Assembly: GCA_032123035.1 (NCBI GenBank)
Contig: JAQBFV010000046.1
Location: 1-27,947, forward strand
Length of the DNA stretch: 27,947 nucleotides
From: SG8-41 sp032123035
GTDB lineage: Bacteria; Pseudomonadota; Gammaproteobacteria; Burkholderiales; SG8-41
Direction: 5' to 3'
The translations under genes and the position numbers were made by a program. Each line of letters opens with the position of its first letter. Position 1 is the first letter of the stretch. Positions 13,624 to 21,132 of the stretch are shown one piece after another. A model generated the notes under the pieces. It worked only from the letters and a program-made list of their open reading frames with translations. It was not told where the DNA came from and made no database searches.

Positions 13624-14828
13624 AAGCCGAACTGCGCCGGGGCGTCCGCGTCAGCCAGCGTTGCGGCCGCACGCAGGAGGCAGAGCTGGTTGGTGCCATC
13701 CGAGTGCAGGAAACTCGTTGCATCACGCAGGTACTTCTCGACGGGGTGCTCGTACATAATGGCCGCGCCGCCCAGCACCTCGCTCGCAAGCTTGCACGCC
13801 TCGAACGCCGTTTCCGAGGCGTTGACTTTTGCCAGGAGCCCCAGCGTGCGCGCCTCGGGGCGCTTGCGGTCTGCGAGCCAAGCCGTCTTCCAGATCTGCG
13901 TGCGCGACGCATCGAGGCGCATCGCCATCTGCGCAAGCATCATCGCCACGGCCTGCTGCTGCGCGAGCGGCCTGCCGCCCTGGACGCGGTCCTTCGCGTA
14001 GGCAAGCGCGTATTCGTAAGCTGCGCGCCCGACCCCGAGTACGGTCGCGGCCGCTTCGGCCTTGCTGCCGGGCATGAACTCGGCACGTAGACGGCCGACC
14101 ATGCCTTCCCCAACCAGAAGGTTCGAGGCGGGAACACGGCAGTTCTCGAAGTGAAACGTCCCGTTCGTCGCCAGCCGCTGGCTGCTTTTCTCATGGAAGA
14201 AACCCACTCTGAAGCCAGGCGCATCGGAGGGGACAACGAAAACGCTGCCGCCTTCCCGAAGCGGCTTCGATGTATCCGTACGAGCGATCACGAAATAGAG
14301 CTTGGCCATGCAGCCATTCGAGACGTAGCGCTTGGTGCCGTTGATCACGTAATGATCGCCATCGCGCACCGCAGTGGTCCGGAAGTCGATGTCCGGCGCG
14401 TCGTAGTAGCCCTGATGGTCGGAGCCAGCGCCAGCCTCGGTAATGGCGATGGCCAGGGTCGCTTCGGGATCCTTCACGAACGGCGGAATGAATCGGCGCT
14501 GCTGCTCGGGCGTCATGGCATCCGCGAAAAGGTGCGCCATTTTCCAGCACTGATCCATAATGACCGCAAAGCCGAGGTCGCCTGCGGCGAGCTCCTCGCC
14601 GACGACGCACAACGTCAAAATGTCGACGCCGGCGCCGCCGTATTCCTTGGATACGCCCAGCGTGCGCAGACCGAGCTTGTCCGCCGCGCGGATCCAGTCC
14701 CAGGGTATTCGCTCCGCGGCGGTCGGCAGACGATCCCGGCGTAATACATCCGGCTTGATGACCTTCTCGGTAAAGTCTCGCGCAATATCGCGCCAGCGCA
14801 GCTGCTCCTCTGTTAGTGTGAAATCCAT
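13620..14828 (-). CDS. Acyl-CoA dehydrogenase family protein with Asp at the catalytic-base position
   Basis: Second acyl-CoA dehydrogenase, 402 residues from the ATG at 14828, which has a strong GGAGGAG ribosome-binding site. A TTG 15 bases upstream is rejected because it lies within that site. Family segments: KEYGGAGVDILTLCVVGEEL (61-80), ITEAGAGSDHQGY (129-141), NGTKRYVSNGCMAKLYFVIAR (163-183), FENCRVPASNLLVGEGM (227-243) and MYEHPVEKYLRDATSFLHSDGTNQ (358-381). Where most members have F-E-G-T-N-E, this protein has S-D-G-T-N-Q, with Asp377 instead of Glu. Some subfamilies use a base elsewhere, so activity cannot be excluded. It is convergent to the CoA-transferase gene and is followed upstream by an inverted 13-mer array. 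Confidence 0.9.
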   Translation of the reverse strand: MDFTLTEEQLRWRDIARDFTEKVIKPDVLRRDRLPTAAERIPWDWIRAADKLGLRTLGVSKEYGGAGVDILTLCVVGEELAAGDLGFAVIMDQCWKMAHLFADAMTPEQQRRFIPPFVKDPEATLAIAITEAGAGSDHQGYYDAPDIDFRTTAVRDGDHYVINGTKRYVSNGCMAKLYFVIARTDTSKPLREGGSVFVVPSDAPGFRVGFFHEKSSQRLATNGTFHFENCRVPASNLLVGEGMVGRLRAEFMPGSKAEAAATVLGVGRAAYEYALAYAKDRVQGGRPLAQQQAVAMMLAQMAMRLDASRTQIWKTAWLADRKRPEARTLGLLAKVNASETAFEACKLASEVLGGAAIMYEHPVEKYLRDATSFLHSDGTNQLCLLRAAATLADADAPAQFGF

Positions 14829-14875
14829 CGTTTTCTCCTCCAAACGCTGTCAATCTTGACCGACGACCAGAACGA

Positions 14876-14987
14876 GTGATGAGTACTGGTGATGAAAGGT
14901 GGTGATGATTACTGGTGATGTACGAACGTTTTAACGGGGTTCATCACCATTATTTCATCACCAGTTCCCATCACCATCATTCATCAC
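14876..14987. repeat. Inverted 13-mer array, locus G
   Basis: Left arm: four contiguous 13-mers GTGATGAGTACTG, GTGATGAAAGGTG, GTGATGATTACTG, GTGATGTACGAAC (14876-14927). Right arm on the opposite strand: TTCATCAC (14940-14947), a 14-base unit CATTATTTCATCAC (14948-14961), then CAGTTCCCATCAC and CATCATTCATCAC (14962-14987). The core holds the short stem CGTT-TT-AACG. It lies between two minus-strand genes. Its inner left unit (GATGTAC) matches the inner right units of loci E and H, so it seems to be in the opposite orientation. Confidence 0.9.
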
Positions 14988-15001
14988 GTCTTCGAGGCAA
15001 T

Positions 15002-16126
15002 TCAATCAACGGCAAGATCCAGAATGCCGGGCTTGGGCGTGAAGCCGAGTCCCGGCGCTTCCGGCAGAGTGAGCGTTCCCTTTACCGGGCCGGGGGCGTT
15101 GTCGAACAGCGCCTCGACGCACTTCCAGCCCTGCCAGTGGAACTCGACGCGCCCGCCATTGGGCACGCCGCCGTGCAGGTGCATATTCATGTGCGGGTAG
15201 TTCCCACCCATGGCCAGCGGCACGTTGAAGGCCTGGGCAATACCCGCCGCCTTCAGTCCTTGCGTATAGCCGCCGATGTCACGAACGTTGGGTTGCAGGT
15301 AGTCCACCGCCTCGCGCACGAGATACTCGCGCAGGTACATGAGATCGCTGGTCGCGGTGCTTCCCGCCGCAATTGGAATCGTTGTCTGCGCCCGCAAGCG
15401 CGCCATCAGGCGCGGGTCACCCTGGAGCACCGGGTCCTCGAACCAGGTCAGATTGTAGGGCTCGCACAGTTTCGCGAGTCTGAGCGCCTGCGCAAAGGTC
15501 GCCCCCTTGTTGGCGTCCATCATCAGCTCGATTTTGGGGCCGACCGCCTCACGCAGGGCGCGCACGCGCTCCGCGTCCTGCAGAATGCTGGCGTCGGTCG
15601 GCTGGCCGAGGATCTCGTCGTAGTCGTGTGAGCCCGCCGCGACCACCATTTTGAGGCTGGTCTGCCCGTCCTTAATGAGCATGCGCGCGACCTCGATCAG
15701 CTCCTCGACGCTGTAGCGCGGCAAGCCGAAGGTAATGTAGGCAGGAACCTTGCTGTGCGCGCCGCCGAGCAGCTTCCAGATGGGCTGTCCGGTCGCTTTG
15801 CCTTTTACATCCCATAGCGCGACATCGACAAGACTCATCGCGCAGTTCCATGCGCCCATGAAATACTTGCGGGCGGTTGCCCAGAAGACGCGGGTGCGCA
15901 CTTCCTCTGGTCGCAAGGCGTCCATCCCCTGGACCACCGGTGCGACCTCGCGGTTAATGAACTCGCGGATGCCGTACTTCAGGGGGTAAGTGGAGAGCGC
16001 ATGACCCTTGAGGCCGTCGTCGGTTTCGACTTCGACAAAGTTGGCGATGGCGTGCTGCTGCTCCTTTACGAGAGGAAACGTGAACGGAATCCGCAGCAGT
16101 GAGCAGGTGACTTTACCGATCTTCAC
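15002..16126 (-). CDS. Mandelate racemase/muconate lactonizing-type enolase-superfamily protein
   Basis: Two-domain enolase-superfamily protein, 374 residues, from an ATG with GGGAGGAAAT upstream. The N-terminal capping domain covers about residues 1-120, and the barrel contains MMDANKG (202-208, metal ligand Asp204), TWFEDP (227-232, Glu230), and IPIAAGSTATSDL (250-262). The third metal ligand is normally Glu in A-x-G-E; here the position is Ser256. The K-x-K motif of strand two reads S-L-K-M-V (Lys159, then Val161), so the second lysine, a catalytic base in mandelate racemase, is missing. D283-IGG and H312 could form the other Asp/His pair. The enzyme may act on a sugar acid or related carboxylate, or be an altered member. 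The small gap before the next gene upstream is a MITE-like element. Confidence 0.88.
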   Translation of the reverse strand: MKIGKVTCSLLRIPFTFPLVKEQQHAIANFVEVETDDGLKGHALSTYPLKYGIREFINREVAPVVQGMDALRPEEVRTRVFWATARKYFMGAWNCAMSLVDVALWDVKGKATGQPIWKLLGGAHSKVPAYITFGLPRYSVEELIEVARMLIKDGQTSLKMVVAAGSHDYDEILGQPTDASILQDAERVRALREAVGPKIELMMDANKGATFAQALRLAKLCEPYNLTWFEDPVLQGDPRLMARLRAQTTIPIAAGSTATSDLMYLREYLVREAVDYLQPNVRDIGGYTQGLKAAGIAQAFNVPLAMGGNYPHMNMHLHGGVPNGGRVEFHWQGWKCVEALFDNAPGPVKGTLTLPEAPGLGFTPKPGILDLAVD

Positions 16127-16148
16127 GATTTCCTCCCATCTGATGGTT

Positions 16149-16425
16149 TCTTAGAGCAACTAACATGATGAAACGCGCGTGCGTTGCGAGCCAAAATCGT
16201 CAATAGCGCGAAGCGAGGTGCAGCCAATATGTCGATATTGGCAAACCGAGCGACAAAGTTAGTGGCGATTTTCGCCGCAACCTCTTGTGGGCTGGCACGA
16301 TTTTGGCCCAAAGCGCATCCATCTGCCCGCAATAAATTCGAGAGTTCAGTCAATAAATCTTCCATGGTTCCAGCCAAAATCGTGATAGCGCATCGTGTGT
16401 TTCATTATGTTAGGGGCTCTTAAGA
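16149..16425. mobile_element. Candidate MITE-like element with inverted ends
   Basis: A stretch of about 277 bases whose ends are inverted copies: CTAACATGATGAAAC at 16160-16174 against CTAACATAATGAAAC on the minus strand at 16413-16399 (14 of 15 identical). Weaker similarity extends outward (TCTTAGAGCAA on the left, TCTTAAGAGCC on the right, read inward). Inside, GCCAAAATCGT occurs in direct orientation at 16190-16200 and 16373-16383 and inverted at 16297-16307. I see no transposase. A minus-strand reading frame spans most of it (16123-16377), but it crosses the inverted end and looks accidental. No clear target-site duplication is visible. Confidence 0.55.
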
Positions 16426-16463
16426 TTATGACAGGGAACGAGCGCGCCATAACGGCGTCGCCA

Positions 16464-16532
16464 AGTCAGAAGTCAGAAGTGTGAACAAAAACGCTGTCAT
16501 GCAGGGTTCCTTTCGCCTTCTGCCTTCTGACT
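16464..16532. repeat. Inverted heptamer array, locus I
   Basis: Left arm: AGTCAGA, AGTCAGA, AGTGTGA at 16464-16484. Right arm on the opposite strand, read from 16532 down: AGTCAGA, AGGCAGA, AGGCGAA, AGGAACC (16532-16505), four contiguous heptamers. The 20-base core (16485-16504) begins ACAAAAACG. It lies 51 bases before the start of the ThDP-enzyme gene. Confidence 0.85.
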
Positions 16533-16583
16533 TCGGGTTGCGGTCGTGCTAGGATTGCCGCGCCGGAATCAAACGAAATCGAG

Positions 16584-18344
16584 ATGACCACTCAACAGCC
16601 CCCTGCCAGTTCCATCGTCCATGATGCGCCGGTGGCCCCGGCTCAGCCGCGTGAATTCTGGGGAAGTGATCCAATCGCTGCCGTATTGCGCGAGCTCGAT
16701 ATTCCGTTCGTCGCGCTGGTCCCGGGCTCGAGCTACCGCGGGCTGCACGACAGCATTGTCAATTACCTCGGCAACCGCGCGCCTCAAATTCTGCTCACGA
16801 TCCACGAGGAGAATACGATTCATATCGCGCAGGGCTATGCTAAAACGTCCGGAAGCATGATGGCGGCCGCAGTGCACGCCAACATCGGGCTCATGCGCTC
16901 GGTGATGGGCGTCTACAACGCGTGGTGCGACCGCACGCCGATCCTGCTTCTCGGCGCGACCGGCCCGTGGGACGCCACCCGTCGGCGCCAATGGATCGAT
17001 TGGATACACACCTCTGCCGATCAGGGCGGTCTCATCCGTAACATCACCAAGTGGGACAACCAGCCGGGTTCACCGGCAGCGGCGATGGAAGCGGTGCTGC
17101 GCGCGGCGCAACTCGCCCAGATCGAGCCGCAGGGCCCGGTTTACGTGAATCTCGAAGTCTCGATGCAGGAACTTAAGCTTGACGCGATGCCGCCATTGCC
17201 GGACGTGAAGCGCTACGCGGTGCCGCGAGCAGTGCGCCCTTCGCCTGAGCTGGTCGCTGCCGCGGCGAAGCTGCTATCGGGTGCAAAGAACCCGGTGATT
17301 TTCATGGGGCGCTGCTCCCGCAGCCTCGAGGGCTGGATGCAGCGCGTTGCGCTGGCCGAAAAGCTCAATGCGCCCGTGCTTACCAACCTGAAGTCCGCGG
17401 CTGCATTCCCGACCGACCATCGCCTGCACGCGGCGCCGCCGGGTGCGTATCTCGAGCCGACCGCAGAGAAGCTTGTTGCTGCTGCCGACGTGGTGCTATC
17501 GCTCGATTGGCTGGACCTTGCCGGCACGCTCAGGCAGGTTTACGGTCAGAATCCGGTCGCGGCGAAGGTGATCCAGGTCTCGTGCGACCAGCACAGCCAC
17601 CGCGGCTGGAGTATGGATCACCAGGGACTGCCCCCGGTCGACCTCTACCTGATGTGTGAGACCGATGCGGCTGTGCCGCTGCTGCTCGAGGCCGTGAGCC
17701 CGCGCATGGCGAGCGCGGCGATTCCGGCGCCAGAACCGCTGCCGCCGCTGCGCACTGACGCGCTCTCGCTGCGCGGCGTCGCGATCGCGCTCGAGGGCGC
17801 AACCCGCGGCGTGGACGTTTGTTATACGCGCCTGCCGCTGGGCTGGAACGGCGCCTATACGCAGTTCCGCCATCCGCTGGACTACATAGGCCATGACGGC
17901 GGCGCCGGCGTGGGCTCGGGGCCGGGCGTCACCGTCGGCGCCGGACTCGCGTTAAAGGGCAGCGGTCGCATTCCGATCGGGCTCATGGGCGACGGCGACT
18001 TCCTCATGGGCAACACCGCGGTCTGGACCGCGGCGCACTACCAGATTCCCGGCCTGATGATTGTGTGCAACAACCGTTCCTTCTACAACGATGAGCGCCA
18101 TCAGGGACGCATGGCGGAGCAGCGGGGGCGCCCCGTGGAAAACAAGTGGATCGGCCAACGCATCGATGATCCCGACGTCGACATCGCGGGAATGGCGCGT
18201 GTGCAGGGCGGGGTCGGCATCGGTCCGGTGACGGATCTATCGGACCTGCAGCCGGCGATCGAGAAGGGCATCGAGGCCGTGCGCGCCGGGAAGGTATGCG
18301 TGATCGATGCGCGCGTGCTGCCGGGCTACGACGGCCGCGCTTAG
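16584..18344 (+). CDS. Thiamine diphosphate-dependent enzyme (IlvB/benzoylformate decarboxylase-like)
   Basis: Large ThDP enzyme of 586 residues with three domains. The N-terminal Pyr domain begins near residue 26 (GSDPIAAVLRELDIPFVALV) and carries the catalytic glutamate Glu75 in TIHEENTIHIAQGYAK. A central domain covers about residues 215-370 (KLLSGAKNPVIFMGRCSRSL). The C-terminal PP domain has the ThDP motif GDGDFLMGN (469-477) followed by MIVCNNRSFYNDERHQGRM. This belongs to the acetolactate synthase/oxalyl-CoA decarboxylase/benzoylformate decarboxylase group; which reaction it catalyses cannot be told. The residues are distinct from a housekeeping acetolactate synthase and no small subunit is nearby. 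The ATG has only a weak ribosome-binding site (GAAATCGAG). It starts after the repeat-rich gap. Confidence 0.88.
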   Translation: MTTQQPPASSIVHDAPVAPAQPREFWGSDPIAAVLRELDIPFVALVPGSSYRGLHDSIVNYLGNRAPQILLTIHEENTIHIAQGYAKTSGSMMAAAVHANIGLMRSVMGVYNAWCDRTPILLLGATGPWDATRRRQWIDWIHTSADQGGLIRNITKWDNQPGSPAAAMEAVLRAAQLAQIEPQGPVYVNLEVSMQELKLDAMPPLPDVKRYAVPRAVRPSPELVAAAAKLLSGAKNPVIFMGRCSRSLEGWMQRVALAEKLNAPVLTNLKSAAAFPTDHRLHAAPPGAYLEPTAEKLVAAADVVLSLDWLDLAGTLRQVYGQNPVAAKVIQVSCDQHSHRGWSMDHQGLPPVDLYLMCETDAAVPLLLEAVSPRMASAAIPAPEPLPPLRTDALSLRGVAIALEGATRGVDVCYTRLPLGWNGAYTQFRHPLDYIGHDGGAGVGSGPGVTVGAGLALKGSGRIPIGLMGDGDFLMGNTAVWTAAHYQIPGLMIVCNNRSFYNDERHQGRMAEQRGRPVENKWIGQRIDDPDVDIAGMARVQGGVGIGPVTDLSDLQPAIEKGIEAVRAGKVCVIDARVLPGYDGRA

Positions 18345-18346
18345 GA

Positions 18347-18385
18347 TTTAGCCGCAGATTTACGGATCATTTAACGCTGATGCAG
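18347..18385. repeat. Short CGCAGATTTACGG-type repeat
   Basis: TTAGCCGCAGATTTACGGAT followed by CATTTAACGCTGATGCAG is a diverged version of the CGCAGATAAACGCGGAT motif near 3547 and 7589-7622. It fills most of the 75-base gap between the ThDP-enzyme gene and the convergent sulfotransferase gene and marks the edge of the A+T-richer cluster. Confidence 0.45.
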
Positions 18386-18419
18386 TGCGGGATGCGACTC
18401 AAAACACCGTGAAGAGGTA

Positions 18420-19580
18420 CTAAAGAACCGATTTGGCTCCGGACTGATCGCGCTTAATACTGAAATGTTCTTTCCATTTTCGCGCCGCGCGCATGCCGGA
18501 ATAGTATTCCTCGTACTCATGGCCAATGGGGAATGGGGCGGGGTTGGGATGTTCGGACCAAACTCCCGCTTTACGCCGTGCCTCCCGAGCATCGATGAGG
18601 CCGTCGTTATAGCTTTCAAAGACGATCCAGCCGCCCGGTGAATCCAATTCGGCGGCGCGGTAGCGACCGTCCATTTCGATGGCCAGCTCGACCTGCCCCG
18701 CGCTCAACTCCAGGGGATCGGGAACGTTCTCATAGCCCAATTCCCGCAGCATATCGCCTGCGACCCAGGACATGATCTTTTGGTCGCGAAGGCTCAACTG
18801 TTCGCGGTAGACGCCAACATGGCGGTCGTTAATAGGGTGGGCCAGTGCCCAGTTATCCTTGGTTGCACCGCGCCGCTTGGCCGTCGGCGTCGTGTGAAAT
18901 GCCATCAGATCATCCGTGTAATTTTCCCCCAAAAAGGTGCAGAGCCGGTGCAGATGATCGACCGGTGCCCGGACCAATTCTTCATACTTGATATCGAACC
19001 ATTGATCAGCGGTCAGCTTCTTTCGGAACGCCAGCGCTGCCTCTTGCCCGTCTTTCCATATCCGGGCGGCGCTGTATATGTTCGTCGGACCAAAGGCCGA
19101 GTCCAAAAATTCGGCGCTCGCGTCCCGACCGTCCCGGTAGATGTAAACGAATTGGGCATTGGGAAAATCTTCAAGAATGCGATCCAGGTAGAAAATGTTA
19201 TACGGCGTCTTCTCGCCCCACCGGGGCTTACTTTCATGCGCGGCATAGCGTTCAAACATCGCCGCAAACACACCAGCAAAACTTTGTTCTATTTCCGCCG
19301 CGCGCTCGGCGATTGCATTACCAAAAGTTTCTGGCTCGACGTCCATGCGCCAATAAGGCATGCGTAACCCATGTGCCATTTCGAGCGCGAGGGTGCGAAA
19401 ATTATCGCTATTCCCAATAGCTCCATAGGTGTGCAGGTACGGCCTGAAACGGGGGTAATACCAAGTGACTTCCGGAACCGCGATGCGGGGGTGACAGCCT
19501 AGGATCGCCATCACCAGTGTTGTACCAGAGCGTTCGGAGCCTATGACAAATACAGGGCGTTCTTGAAGACTTATAGGCAT
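18420..19580 (-). CDS. Sulfotransferase family protein
   Basis: Predicted PAPS-dependent sulfotransferase of 386 residues, start ATG at 19580. The 5'-phosphosulfate loop is VIGSERSGTTLVM (12-24), WGEKTPYNIF (121-130) is a family segment, and the 3'-phosphate loop is VYIYRDGRDASAEFLDSAFG (145-164). The acceptor is unknown; bacterial members sulfate lipids, glycans or small molecules. No signal peptide is visible. It lies 11 bases after the ABC ATPase gene and so is the last gene of the transporter operon. Base composition of the whole group is visibly more A+T-rich than that of the flanking genes, which suggests transfer. Confidence 0.88.
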   Translation of the reverse strand: MPISLQERPVFVIGSERSGTTLVMAILGCHPRIAVPEVTWYYPRFRPYLHTYGAIGNSDNFRTLALEMAHGLRMPYWRMDVEPETFGNAIAERAAEIEQSFAGVFAAMFERYAAHESKPRWGEKTPYNIFYLDRILEDFPNAQFVYIYRDGRDASAEFLDSAFGPTNIYSAARIWKDGQEAALAFRKKLTADQWFDIKYEELVRAPVDHLHRLCTFLGENYTDDLMAFHTTPTAKRRGATKDNWALAHPINDRHVGVYREQLSLRDQKIMSWVAGDMLRELGYENVPDPLELSAGQVELAIEMDGRYRAAELDSPGGWIVFESYNDGLIDAREARRKAGVWSEHPNPAPFPIGHEYEEYYSGMRAARKWKEHFSIKRDQSGAKSVL

Positions 19581-19591
19581 GGGCGTGCCCC

Positions 19592-20362
19592 CTACGCCGC
19601 GCCGTTTGACAGCGCCATGGCGTCGATCAGACCCGCCTTGACCTCATCAACCTTTTGCTGGAATTCGTTGCTCGCGCGGCGTTGGTCACGGGCAATAGCA
19701 ATTTTGAATTCGTTGACGATGTGCGCGGGTCGGCCGCCCAGTAACAGCACTCGGTCGCCGAGGTAAACTGCCTCTTCAATATCGTGAGTGACAAACAACA
19801 CCGACTTTTGGGTCGCGCGCCAAATGCGCAGCAGTTCGTCCTGCAGGGCGGTCCGAGTGATTGCGTCAAGCGCACCAAAGGGTTCATCCATCAACAAGAT
19901 ATCTGGAGCGACCGCAAGCGCACGAGCAATACCGATCCGTTGAACTTGGCCGCCAGACAGTTGGTAGGGCCATCGGTCCCCGTAGTCTCCAAGGCCAACA
20001 AGATCCAATGTTGACTGGATCCTCTCCCGGCATTGTTCATCGGAAACCTCGATCCCCTCCAGACCCAGACCGACGTTTTCGCCGATCTTGCGCCAGGGCA
20101 TCAGGTTCGCCGCCTGGAACACCATGGCAATTCGTCGCCGGGTTGGGTCGCGGGGCGTGTCGATCTTAACCGATCCCTCGTAAGGCGGGATTAGATCCGC
20201 GATCACGCGGAGCAGTGTCGACTTGCCGGCGCCTGAAACCCCCACCAGAGTCACGAACTCACCGGCTTCGACCGCAATATTGAGCTTGCGGAAGATGATG
20301 TTGTGCTCGTCCCCTTCGCCGAAGGCAACCGACAAGTCTTCGGTCTCGATCACCTTTGCCAT
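19592..20362 (-). CDS. ABC transporter ATP-binding protein (SsuB/TauB type)
   Basis: ATPase of a nitrate/sulfonate/taurine-type importer, 256 residues. Walker A is GVSGAGKST near residues 42-50, the Q-loop AMVFQAANLMPWRK near 79-92, the signature LSGGQVQRIGIARAL near 133-147, Walker B ILLMDEPFGALD near 154-165, and the H-loop VTHDIEEAV near 195-203. All catalytic residues are intact, unlike the MlaF-like ATPase in this window. The start overlaps the end of the permease gene by 13 bases (20350-20362), indicating translational coupling. It belongs with the permease and binding protein upstream. Confidence 0.94.
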   Translation of the reverse strand: MAKVIETEDLSVAFGEGDEHNIIFRKLNIAVEAGEFVTLVGVSGAGKSTLLRVIADLIPPYEGSVKIDTPRDPTRRRIAMVFQAANLMPWRKIGENVGLGLEGIEVSDEQCRERIQSTLDLVGLGDYGDRWPYQLSGGQVQRIGIARALAVAPDILLMDEPFGALDAITRTALQDELLRIWRATQKSVLFVTHDIEEAVYLGDRVLLLGGRPAHIVNEFKIAIARDQRRASNEFQQKVDEVKAGLIDAMALSNGAA

Positions 20363-21102
20363 GCGAGGATCCTGTTCTGAACGGCGACAAAGATGTAATC
20401 ACTGATCCCGTAAAGCAGCGCGATTGAGAACATGTAGAGGATCACCACATTCGTCGCCAACAGCCCCGAAGCCTCCATCATGCGCTGGCCGATTCCTTCG
20501 ATCCCAAACAACTCTGCCGCAACCACCGTCATCCAGCCTTGCCCCAACCCGGCACGGAGACCGCTGAGAATACCCGGTGCGGCGCCCGGCAGAATAACCT
20601 TCTTCAGGAGCGCGGGAAACGTCCGGTGACCAAACGCGCGCGCGACCTCGATCAAGTCCTTGTCAACCGCCTGAACCGCCGCCATGGCCGTAAAATAATT
20701 AATCCAGAAGATGCCGATCGAAATGATAAAGGCCGCGGCCGTCTCTGTAATTCCGAACCAGATAATTGCAAACGGAATCCATGCCAGCGGTGGGATTGGC
20801 CTGAGCACCCTGGCAAGCCACGCCTGAGACGCCTGAACCCGGGGAAACAACGCGACAAGAACGCCAAGCGTCACGCCTAGAACTGAACCAATAAAAAACC
20901 CGATGGCGTAGTGGCGGAAACTCGCCCACATCATCATGGGCCAGATACCTTCCTTGATTTCCGACACCAGACTTGGCGCGATGGAACTGGGCGGGGGCAA
21001 AAGCGTGGTGGATATCAAGCCGCTTTGCGAAATCCCCTCCCAGAACGCCAGAAACCCAATGAGCCCCGCAGCCGACAGCGCGTACCTGTGCGAGGTCTTC
21101 AC
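20350..21102 (-). CDS. ABC transporter permease (SsuC/TauC type)
   Basis: Integral membrane subunit, 250 residues, with about six hydrophobic segments. The first is near residues 8-25 (LSAAGLIGFLAFWEGISQ). The cytoplasmic loop that contacts the ATPase is EVARAFGHRTFPALLKKVILPGAAPGILSGLR (about 157-188), with the usual E-A/V-A...G.........P pattern. The family matches permeases for aliphatic sulfonates, taurine or nitrate. The gene overlaps the ATPase gene by 13 bases and starts 30 bases after the binding protein gene. Confidence 0.92.
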   Translation of the reverse strand: MKTSHRYALSAAGLIGFLAFWEGISQSGLISTTLLPPPSSIAPSLVSEIKEGIWPMMMWASFRHYAIGFFIGSVLGVTLGVLVALFPRVQASQAWLARVLRPIPPLAWIPFAIIWFGITETAAAFIISIGIFWINYFTAMAAVQAVDKDLIEVARAFGHRTFPALLKKVILPGAAPGILSGLRAGLGQGWMTVVAAELFGIEGIGQRMMEASGLLATNVVILYMFSIALLYGISDYIFVAVQNRILAWQR

Positions 21103-21132
21103 CGGCCAATGCCCCCCCTGCTTTATCAGCCG

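Noticed and set aside
10251..14987. GTGATGA arrays as a CRISPR array
   Set aside because: Units are 13 bases, contiguous, inverted across a core, with no spacers and no cas genes.
16123..16377. Minus-strand frame of 84 codons reading into the enolase-superfamily gene
   Set aside because: It crosses the inverted end of the MITE-like element, has no ribosome-binding site and no family pattern. It could be a remnant, but I cannot support it.
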